A stretch of 5,002 bases of DNA from Bdellovibrionales bacterium (GTDB lineage: Bacteria; Bdellovibrionota; Bacteriovoracia; Bacteriovoracales; Bacteriovoracaceae), in contig SXUH01000097.1 of the NCBI GenBank assembly GCA_005791855.1, forward strand, positions 1 through 5,002, read 5' to 3'. The translations under genes and the position numbers were made by a program. Position 1 is the stretch's first letter, and each line of letters begins with the position of its first letter. Positions 1-4,751 of this stretch are shown piece by piece. The notes beneath the pieces were generated by a model. The model ran no database searches, was not told the DNA's origin, and saw nothing but the letters and a program-made list of their open reading frames with translations.

Positions 1-81
1 CCGGACTCCGAATTTCCTTATGAATTCATCCTAAAGTTTTCCAGTATGCGACCAGAACGGTTGGGCTTTTAGCAGGCCGTC

Positions 82-110
82 TTGGAAGCCGGGGCCGCGG
101 GTTCTACAAT
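82..110 (+). promoter_or_regulatory. sigma70-like promoter for the DUF4142 gene
   Basis: A -35 element TTGGAA (82-87) and a -10 element TACAAT (105-110) are separated by exactly 17 bases, close to the housekeeping consensus. The predicted transcription start near 117 leaves a leader of about 25 bases that contains the ribosome binding site. The spacer is very GC-rich (GCCGGGGCCGCGG). Bases 1-81 upstream hold no gene that I can support, only a 10-base palindrome ATGAATTCAT at 20-29. This is a match by eye and has not been scored. Confidence 0.65.
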
Positions 111-130
111 CGGAGCGAGATTTTAACATC

Positions 131-137
131 AAAGGAG
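131..137 (+). promoter_or_regulatory. ribosome binding site fixing the DUF4142 start
   Basis: AAAGGAG lies 5 bases before the ATG at 143. It overlaps the GTG at 137, which is in frame but would leave no upstream site of its own. This decides the start in favour of 143. Confidence 0.85.
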
Positions 138-142
138 TGAGA

Positions 143-730
143 ATGAAAAAGTTACTACTGGTCACGGCCCTGGCCCTGAGTGCGTCTGCCTTCGCGGCGT
201 CCACCACGAACAAGACGCCGACGAACACCACGGCGAACACCAACACGACGATGGCCAACCCGTCCGGCGGAACGGCCACGGCGCCGACGGACGCCGAGAT
301 CTCCAACACCCTGATGACGGCCAACACTGAGGAGATGACCATGGCCAAGCTCGCGAAGACCAACGCCGCCGATCCGAAGGTCAAGGAGTTCGCGGAGATG
401 ATGCTCAAGGACCACGCCATGAACAATGACAAGGCCCAGGCCCTCGCGACGGAAGAGAAGATCAATCTCAAGGAGACCGGGAAGTCCATGAAGATGAAGT
501 TCAGCGCCGAGGACAAGGTGGAGAAGCTCAAGACCATGAAGGGCAAGGAGTTCGACAAGGAGTACATGCTGACCCAGGTGGAGATGCACCGGAAGGTCCT
601 CACCGAGCTCGACAGCAACCTGATCCCGAACGCGAAGAGCGAGAAGCTCAAGACCATGCTCACGGAAACGAGGGGCAAGGTCGAGAAGCACCTGAAGCAC
701 GCGGAGTCGGTCCAGTCTAGCCTGAAGTAG
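143..730 (+). CDS. DUF4142 family exported protein
   Basis: This 195-residue protein starts with a classic signal peptide (residues 1-18, AFA before the predicted cut at 18/19), so it should be periplasmic or outer-envelope. Residues 20-50 are a Thr/Asn/Ala/Pro-rich, probably disordered linker. Residues 51-193 match the DUF4142 pattern: helix 1 around EEMTMAKLA (63-71), helix 2 KEFAEMMLKDH (81-91), helix 3 FDKEYMLTQVEMH (137-149) and helix 4 VEKHLKHAE (180-188). The family is known as a ferritin-like four-helix bundle, common in bacteria and without a proven reaction. Acidic and His residues at E63/E64, D90-H91, E147, H149, H183 and H186 could line a metal site, but that is inference. The body is rich in Met (14 in total) and Lys. 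Start 143 is set by AAAGGAG at 131-137. It has its own promoter and converges on the propeller gene, so it is probably monocistronic. Confidence 0.93.
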   Translation: MKKLLLVTALALSASAFAASTTNKTPTNTTANTNTTMANPSGGTATAPTDAEISNTLMTANTEEMTMAKLAKTNAADPKVKEFAEMMLKDHAMNNDKAQALATEEKINLKETGKSMKMKFSAEDKVEKLKTMKGKEFDKEYMLTQVEMHRKVLTELDSNLIPNAKSEKLKTMLTETRGKVEKHLKHAESVQSSLK

Positions 731-741
731 CTCCGTCCGGT

Positions 742-761
742 GGGTCTCGGTCCCGGGACCC
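742..761. terminator. stem-loop between convergent genes
   Basis: GGGTCTC (742-748) can pair with GGGACCC (755-761), with one G-T wobble and a short loop. Outer pairs may extend it to about 739-764. It sits between the stop of the DUF4142 gene (730) and the stop of the minus-strand propeller gene (774), where a bidirectional terminator would be expected. On the plus strand it is followed only by a C/T-rich run (CCTCCCCTTTCC), and the minus side has no T-tract, so it is a weak intrinsic terminator at best. Confidence 0.45.
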
Positions 762-773
762 GCCTCCCCTTTC

Positions 774-1643
774 CTACCGCTTGAGCTGGATCACCTGCAC
801 GTTATGGAAGTTCGTGTTCGGAACGTAGACCGTTCCGGTCTTCGCGTCGTAGCCGATGTCCGCGACGTCGGTGAAGCTCGCGAGCGGCGAGGTCCCCTGG
901 AGCGACCCCAGGATCTTCCCGTCTTTCACGTCGATCCAGTAGAGGGCCTGCACCTGCTTGGCGGAAACGAGGAGCTGGCCCTCGCGGGTGAGCTCGATCC
1001 CGTCCAGGTAGCCGAGCTCCGGGACGAGGGTCTTGAGTTCGCCCGTCGAAAGATTAAAGGTCAGGACACTTCCCTTGGAGCCGGCTTCGATCCCCGTCGC
1101 GGTCGCGTTGACCTTGCCCGAAGCCGCGACGTAGAGGAGGTCTCCCGACTGCAGTACGCCGTTGGGTGCCTGGTCCAGTTCGAGGACCACGCTGATCTCC
1201 TTTGTGCGCGGATCGTACCGGTAGACCTTCGACCCGTAGGTATCCGCGACGTACACCGTGCCCGAAGCGTCGATGGCGACGTCGTTCAGGAGCTTCGCCC
1301 CCGGGAACGGCACCTTCTCATAGGTCCCAGTCTGGAGGTCGATGACCGCCAGCTCATCGATGTCGCCGGCGTAGAGCTTACCGTCGAAGGCCCGGAGACC
1401 CTTCGGAGCGTTCAGGCCCTCCACCCACTTCTCACTAAGCACGTTCCCCTTGAGGTCGAGCTTCTGGATCCAGCCGACGCCGTCCTTCAAGGTCCCCGGG
1501 CCCGACTGGTTAGAGATGTAGAGAGTGTCACCGAGGACGTAGGCCGACTCCGGTCGCACGAGGCCCTGGCTTAGGACCGAGCTCGTCTGAGAGAAGGCCG
1601 GGAGCATGGAGGTCAAGAGGAGGAATCCGGTGATGAACTTCAT
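774..1643 (-). CDS. exported SMP-30/gluconolactonase-like six-bladed propeller
   Basis: The product is 289 residues with a signal peptide (1-18, predicted cut before Q19), so it should work in the periplasm or outside. Six beta-propeller blades can be followed, roughly 27-66, 76-103, 117-145, 157-198, 211-249 and 256-289, each carrying a motif like GTVYVADTYGSKVYRYD. The SMP-30/gluconolactonase/LRE family hydrolyses lactones or phosphoesters with a divalent metal. The expected ligands seem present: Glu in PES (E32), Asn in LLNDV (N120), Asn in APNG (N161) and Asp in YLDG (D214). That alignment is by eye. NHL-type binding propellers look similar, so enzymatic activity is likely but unproven, and the substrate is unknown. 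I chose the ATG at 1641-1643 because it begins a clean signal peptide and has AAGG 8 bases upstream (1652-1655). A longer start at 1697 would add 18 unlikely residues. Confidence 0.9.
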   Translation of the reverse strand: MKFITGFLLLTSMLPAFSQTSSVLSQGLVRPESAYVLGDTLYISNQSGPGTLKDGVGWIQKLDLKGNVLSEKWVEGLNAPKGLRAFDGKLYAGDIDELAVIDLQTGTYEKVPFPGAKLLNDVAIDASGTVYVADTYGSKVYRYDPRTKEISVVLELDQAPNGVLQSGDLLYVAASGKVNATATGIEAGSKGSVLTFNLSTGELKTLVPELGYLDGIELTREGQLLVSAKQVQALYWIDVKDGKILGSLQGTSPLASFTDVADIGYDAKTGTVYVPNTNFHNVQVIQLKR

Positions 1644-1670
1644 AGGTAGTGCCTTGGTTGGGTTTCCTAA

Positions 1671-1679
1671 AGTATCGCA
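1671..1679 (-). promoter_or_regulatory. possible extended -10 promoter for the propeller gene
   Basis: Read on the minus strand, TGCGATACT is an extended -10 element (TGn followed by GATACT). It would start transcription near 1663, just ahead of the AAGG at 1652-1655 and the ATG at 1643. The hexamer 17 bases upstream is a poor -35, so the call rests on the -10 alone. Confidence 0.3.
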
Positions 1680-1704
1680 CAGAGTAAGGGCACCCATTCA
1701 CCTT

Positions 1705-1716
1705 TAGAAATTTCTA
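1705..1716. promoter_or_regulatory. 12-base palindrome in divergent spacer, possible operator
   Basis: TAGAAATTTCTA is a perfect inverted repeat with no spacer. It sits between the start of the minus-strand propeller gene and the plus-strand promoter at 1729-1757, where a dimeric repressor or activator could affect both genes. AT-rich palindromes of this length also occur by chance, so an operator role is only suggested. Confidence 0.3.
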
Positions 1717-1728
1717 CATACTTTTAAG

Positions 1729-1757
1729 TTGTCCTCCCGGTGGCCGTCATCTATAGT
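1729..1757 (+). promoter_or_regulatory. sigma70-like promoter for the repeat protein
   Basis: TTGTCC (1729-1734) and TATAGT (1752-1757) are spaced by exactly 17 bases and resemble the -35 and -10 consensus. Transcription should start near 1764, leaving about 20 bases before the start codon, which include the ribosome binding site. Confidence 0.65.
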
Positions 1758-1772
1758 TCCCAGAAAAAAATT

Positions 1773-1778
1773 AAGGAG
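1773..1778 (+). promoter_or_regulatory. ribosome binding site fixing the repeat-protein start
   Basis: AAGGAG lies 6 bases before the ATG at 1785. This excludes the in-frame upstream codon at 1740, which would fall before the predicted transcription start. Confidence 0.85.
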
Positions 1779-1784
1779 AGTTCC

Positions 1785-2099
1785 ATGAAAGTCTTTCTCA
1801 TGTTCATCGTCCTCGCAGCGGGGACCCAGGCCTTCGCTCGCCAGAGCTCAACCAGAGAACTCTGGCTCAAGTGCAACCTTAACTTCTGCCGCGGCGACCC
1901 CGGCCCCGGCGGCCCTTGCTACGCAGGCCCCGGCGGGAAGCTGTACGCCGGTCCGGGGGGCGAGTGCTACGCGGGCCCGGGCGGAAGGCTCTACGCAGGC
2001 CCGGGCGGTGAACTCTACGCGGGCCCAGGGGGTAATTGTTACGCAGGTCCCGGCGGCGACCTTTCTAACTGCCCGAAGGCATTCCCGGACTACCAGTAA
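1785..2099 (+). CDS. small exported GPGG-repeat, cysteine-containing protein
   Basis: This 104-residue protein has a signal peptide (1-18, AFA before the cut). A short region 19-39 follows with two cysteines (C30, C35). Then come seven tandem eight-residue units, GPGG-x-(C or L)-Y-A, at residues 40-95, and the protein ends in a tail with NCPKAFPDYQ. The sixth repeat position alternates Cys and Leu (C L C L L C L), and the fifth is polar, charged or Pro (P K E R E N D). Six cysteines remain in the mature chain (C30, C35, C45, C61, C85, C96), an even number that would allow disulfides after export. It has its own promoter and a strong stem-loop behind it, so it is probably a separate transcript. 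I do not recognise a named family. A structural, surface or extracellular-matrix role would fit the repeats, but no function can be assigned. It is not collagen-like, since there is no continuous Gly-X-Y triplet. Confidence 0.9.
   Translation: MKVFLMFIVLAAGTQAFARQSSTRELWLKCNLNFCRGDPGPGGPCYAGPGGKLYAGPGGECYAGPGGRLYAGPGGELYAGPGGNCYAGPGGDLSNCPKAFPDYQ
1902..2069 (+). repeat. seven tandem 24-base units encoding GPGGx(C/L)YA
   Basis: Seven in-frame 24-base units lie end to end. The first six keep GPGGx(C/L)YA exactly (1902-2045), and the seventh (2046-2069) degenerates to GPGGDLSN. The DNA copies differ mostly at third codon positions: Gly is GGC, GGT, GGG or GGA, and Pro is CCC, CCG or CCA. The conservation is therefore at the protein level, which suggests an old repeat under selection and not a recent slippage product. 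Confidence 0.93.
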
Positions 2100-2116
2100 G
2101 TCTCCTCTTCCTCTTA

Positions 2117-2144
2117 GTGACCAGGGCCCCGCCCCCCTGGTCAC
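2117..2144 (+). terminator. strong stem-loop after the repeat gene
   Basis: GTGACCAGGG (2117-2126) and CCCTGGTCAC (2135-2144) form a perfect 10-bp stem with an 8-base C-rich loop, starting 17 bases after the stop codon at 2099. The position and stability suit an intrinsic terminator. No U-run follows immediately; T-rich sequence appears only about 15 bases on (2160-2183). It may need Rho, or it may instead protect the 3' end of the message. Confidence 0.55.
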
Positions 2145-2194
2145 CTCCAAAGAAACCTTAATTCTTCTTGTAATTTATTCTTGCTCTCTGTGAA

Positions 2195-2208
2195 CGGATC
2201 CGGATCCG
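2195..2208. repeat. 14-base palindrome before the large unknown gene
   Basis: CGGATCCGGATCCG is a perfect inverted repeat built from two adjacent GGATCC units. It lies 44 bases before the start codon at 2253. It could be an operator or part of the leader. No confident -35/-10 pair is visible in 2145-2252, so its position relative to a promoter is unknown. Confidence 0.45.
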
Positions 2209-2252
2209 GACCATACTTTGTTCATCCCAATCCTCAACCACAGGCGAAGATT

Positions 2253-4079
2253 ATGCGTAAAGCTCTCATCCTTTTGCTCGTGTCCTCCAACCTCCTGGCA
2301 CAGGTCCCGAACAAGACCATGGTGTGCCCCGCCCTCACCAGCGAAGGCGCCTCCATCGTCACCTCCATCCAGGACCTGCGGAACCAGGTGAAGCCGTTCC
2401 CGGAGTGCGAACCCATCTCGAAGAAGCTCATCGAGGTGGCCGAGGTCATGACCAGTAAGGACTGGAGTAAGATCACCACCGCCCTGAAGGAGGAGACCGA
2501 GTTCGACGGCGAGGACCTGCAGAAGATCGCCGGCATGACCGAGCGAGCGTCGATGGCGATCAACGACGTCATCGGCCAGGTGACCAACAATAAGAAGTGC
2601 GTGGACGGGAAGAACAAGGGCAGCTTCATGGCCAAGCTCTCCGGCGTGGTCAAGGGGGTCTCCACCGTGGTGGGGACCGTCTCGGGTCCGTACGGAATGG
2701 CGGTGAACCTCGGCGGAACGCTGGTGTCCTCGGCGATCAGCGGGATCGACAACTACTACAAGTCCCAGAACCCCTACAAGTTCTCCGACCCGGACGACGA
2801 ACTCCTGTTCATGAACCAGTTCTGCTCCTACGCCGAGATCCAGAAGGACATCAACGACTACCTCAACCTCGAGGTGAGGCCAGAGGAGCTCGAGTCCCTC
2901 GAAGGGTACCTGAAGATCAAGCAGGACGACCTCGAGGCGAACTGCCCGGAGTGCAGGGCCCAGGTGATCGCCGCCGGGGCGAACCACCGGTCCACCCTCA
3001 TCCTCAACCGGATCTCCGAAGACGCGAAGATCGTCCCGCTAGGCCGGGAGACCAACTTCACTCGCTGCAACGAGATCTACCGGGCCGTCTACTCGGAGGA
3101 GTCCGACCTCCAGCAGTTCTTCGGCCTCCTCGGCAGGTACGAAAACCCGATGAGCTCGCCGAGCGACAGGGCCCTCATCCGTGAAGTGGTCAAGTCCGCC
3201 GCGACCCTCCCGACGGTCTTCCCGACCCTCACCGCCTGCTGGGCGCTCCCGCTGGAGGAGAAGCAGAAGGTCAGCCGCGACTTCAACAACCTCCTCCGCG
3301 ACGACCTCCTCCCCCTCGGCGATTCGATCTTCAAGCAGCAGATGACGGGCTTCAAGCTGCGAGCGAACCGGAAGTACAAGAACCCTCTCGGGGACTTCAC
3401 CGAACGCACCCTCCTCCGTCGCGCCTGGATCAAGGACCAGTACGCGGAGGTGAAGCGGAAGCTCAACGACCCCGACTACGGGTCCTCGGTCCAGATGATC
3501 ATCACCCACAAGAAGAAGCTCGAGACCCGGATCTTCGACGAGCTCATGGTGGACTACCTGAAGTTCAACCTCCGAAGGAACGTCAAGCAGATGGACCAGT
3601 TCGGCGTCCAGTACGAGAAGTTCGTCGCCGCGAGCCTCGCCAAGTACTCCACCGTCCTGAACGCCGAGGTCGGTTCGATCAAGGAGCTCCTCGCGGCCTT
3701 CGCGAAGAACCCGGCCATCGAGAAGCGGGCCTTCCTCTCCCTCCTCAAGGACCAGCAGACCGACCTCGACCTCATCCTCACCCAGACCTCGACGCTCGAC
3801 CGCTACTGCCACTTCCTGAACTACATGCTCCTCTCCACCGACAAGACCAACGCCGCCTGCGCCGCTGCGAAGGCCGAGCTCGTTCCGAAGTACGCCGAGC
3901 TCTCCGGGCTCGACGACCTCATCAAGGAGCACGTCGGGCGGAAGTTCCGGTGGCTCGTGGCCGACGGCAACTACCAGAGCAGCCGGGTGAAGGACTTCTC
4001 CATCCACCTGCGCGAGTGGATCGCGGAGGGGAACGCCCGGTGGGAGATCAAGCCTCCGCAGGAACGGCACGATCCGTAG
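2253..4079 (+). CDS. large exported helical protein of unknown function
   Basis: This 608-residue protein has a signal peptide (1-16, LLA before Q17, no lipobox) and no domain that I recognise. Almost all of it reads as alpha-helix with many charged residues. Residues 126-165 are the exception: two hydrophobic Gly/Val/Ser/Ala stretches (126-143 and 149-165) around a turn SGPYG (144-148), which looks like a helical hairpin able to meet a membrane. Ten cysteines (C25, C52, C116, C191, C231, C234, C272, C329, C519, C536) include a CPEC pair at 231-234. Residues 366-445 are Lys/Arg-rich, and 440-515 could form long helices or coiled coil. The ATG at 2253 is chosen because it opens the signal peptide and has a weak AGGCGA upstream; an in-frame TTG at 2181 would bury that peptide. 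It stops 6 bases from the convergent transglycosylase. Codon use resembles its neighbours, so recent transfer is not indicated. A secreted or periplasmic role is inferred; nothing more specific can be supported. Confidence 0.92.
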   Translation: MRKALILLLVSSNLLAQVPNKTMVCPALTSEGASIVTSIQDLRNQVKPFPECEPISKKLIEVAEVMTSKDWSKITTALKEETEFDGEDLQKIAGMTERASMAINDVIGQVTNNKKCVDGKNKGSFMAKLSGVVKGVSTVVGTVSGPYGMAVNLGGTLVSSAISGIDNYYKSQNPYKFSDPDDELLFMNQFCSYAEIQKDINDYLNLEVRPEELESLEGYLKIKQDDLEANCPECRAQVIAAGANHRSTLILNRISEDAKIVPLGRETNFTRCNEIYRAVYSEESDLQQFFGLLGRYENPMSSPSDRALIREVVKSAATLPTVFPTLTACWALPLEEKQKVSRDFNNLLRDDLLPLGDSIFKQQMTGFKLRANRKYKNPLGDFTERTLLRRAWIKDQYAEVKRKLNDPDYGSSVQMIITHKKKLETRIFDELMVDYLKFNLRRNVKQMDQFGVQYEKFVAASLAKYSTVLNAEVGSIKELLAAFAKNPAIEKRAFLSLLKDQQTDLDLILTQTSTLDRYCHFLNYMLLSTDKTNAACAAAKAELVPKYAELSGLDDLIKEHVGRKFRWLVADGNYQSSRVKDFSIHLREWIAEGNARWEIKPPQERHDP

Positions 4080-4097
4080 GCGGAGCTAGATCTTGAT
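4047..4097. other. imperfect stem-loop spanning both convergent stops
   Basis: Three nested stems can form: ATCAAG (4047-4052) with CTTGAT (4092-4097), CTCCGC (4054-4059) with GCGGAG (4080-4085), and ACGG (4064-4067) with CCGT (4074-4077). They are broken by a bulge at 4086-4091 and a small internal loop. The stop codons of both genes (4077-4079 and 4086-4088) lie inside. There is no T-tract on either side. It may act as a shared 3'-end structure, but chance pairing in GC-rich coding DNA is possible. Confidence 0.3.
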
Positions 4098-4751
4098 GCC
4101 CATCTCGCGGTAGAAGGAGATGTAGCGCTTCATCACGTGGGTCGGGTAGTCCTTGGGCCAGACGTTCTTATCGACGGCGTTCCGGACGGACCGCGCACCC
4201 ATGTTGTAGGCGGCGACGTAGAGCTGGCCGTGTCCCTTGAACTCTTCTCTGAGCCAGGCGAGGTAGGCGGTGCCGATGCGGATGTTCAGGACCGGGTCGT
4301 AGAGCCCGGCGCCCCCCTTCCACTTGAGCCGCATCTTCTTGGCCATCCACTCGCCGGTGGAGGGCCTGATCTGCATCAGGCCGATCTCTCCCACCGGGCC
4401 CTGGGCCCGGGGGTTGAAGCTCGACTCCCCCGCCACGACGGCCATGACGAAGTACGGATCGAGGGCGTGCCTCCGGGCTTCCTTCATGATGGTCCGGCTG
4501 ATGAGCCCGGCCTTCGCCTTGTCTTTCTTGGGAAGGCGCTCGCGGACCACGCTCAGGATGTCGGCGGCGACGACCCGGCGGCCTTCGAACTTCGAGACGA
4601 TGCTCTTCCGGTAGTGGGTGCCCAGGAGTTCCTTGGCGTGCTCGACTCGGAGGGCGTGGCGGACGCTCGCGATGCTACGGACGGGCTTCTTCACTGGGAC
4701 CAGTGAGCCCTGTGTGACCACAAGGAGGGCGAAGAGGAGAATTTTGACCAT
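4086..4751 (-). CDS. exported SLT-domain lytic transglycosylase
   Basis: This 221-residue enzyme should cleave the beta-1,4 bond between MurNAc and GlcNAc in peptidoglycan, leaving a 1,6-anhydro end. The N-terminus has a basic start and a hydrophobic stretch (residues 3-12) that acts as a signal peptide or anchor; the cut near 15/16 is uncertain. Residues 20-90 are a basic, helical, less conserved region. The SLT fold (family 1, Slt70-like) fills about 95-218. It has the catalytic Glu in GESSFNPRA (E109), the GLMQI motif (124-128), YDPVLNIRIGTAYLAWL (151-167), the AYNMG motif (181-185) and a closing YPTHVMKRY segment (202-210). All key residues are present, so it should be active. The ATG at 4749-4751 is preferred over an in-frame TTG at 4766; the ribosome binding site is weak (AGG about 9 bases upstream). 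No confident promoter is visible upstream. Cell-wall growth, remodelling or predatory wall digestion are all possible roles. Confidence 0.95.
   Translation of the reverse strand: MVKILLFALLVVTQGSLVPVKKPVRSIASVRHALRVEHAKELLGTHYRKSIVSKFEGRRVVAADILSVVRERLPKKDKAKAGLISRTIMKEARRHALDPYFVMAVVAGESSFNPRAQGPVGEIGLMQIRPSTGEWMAKKMRLKWKGGAGLYDPVLNIRIGTAYLAWLREEFKGHGQLYVAAYNMGARSVRNAVDKNVWPKDYPTHVMKRYISFYREMGIKI

Noticed and set aside
1..81. End of an upstream gene at the left edge
   Set aside because: No reading frame with convincing coding character enters from the left, and the stretch is too short to judge.
137..142. GTG at 137 as the start of the DUF4142 gene
   Set aside because: It overlaps the AAAGGAG site that properly serves the ATG at 143, and it has no site of its own.
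804..1574. Long plus-strand open frame opposite the propeller gene (256 codons)
   Set aside because: Its translation is Arg/Val/Asp/Leu-rich without motifs, while the minus strand encodes a clear six-bladed propeller with a signal peptide.
1644..1697. Longer propeller start at 1697 (minus)
   Set aside because: An AAAGGTG sequence lies just upstream and makes it tempting. However, it adds 18 residues ahead of a clean signal peptide, is very close to its site (about 3 bases), and lies upstream of the likely promoter.
1902..2069. CRISPR-like or minisatellite reading of the 24-base repeats
   Set aside because: The units have no spacers, stay in one reading frame and vary at silent positions, so they are a coding repeat.
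1902..2069. Collagen-like protein
   Set aside because: The period is eight residues, not a continuous Gly-X-Y triplet, and Tyr, Cys and Leu interrupt any triple-helix pattern.
2181..2252. TTG at 2181 as the start of the large unknown gene
   Set aside because: It would put a 24-residue tail before an evident signal peptide and translate the palindrome. No good ribosome binding site precedes it.
3039..4070. Long minus-strand open frame opposite the large unknown gene (343 codons)
   Set aside because: It is a by-product of GC-rich third positions. Its translation is a monotonous Leu/Glu/Val/Arg string with no signal peptide or motif, and the plus-strand protein is clearly the real one.
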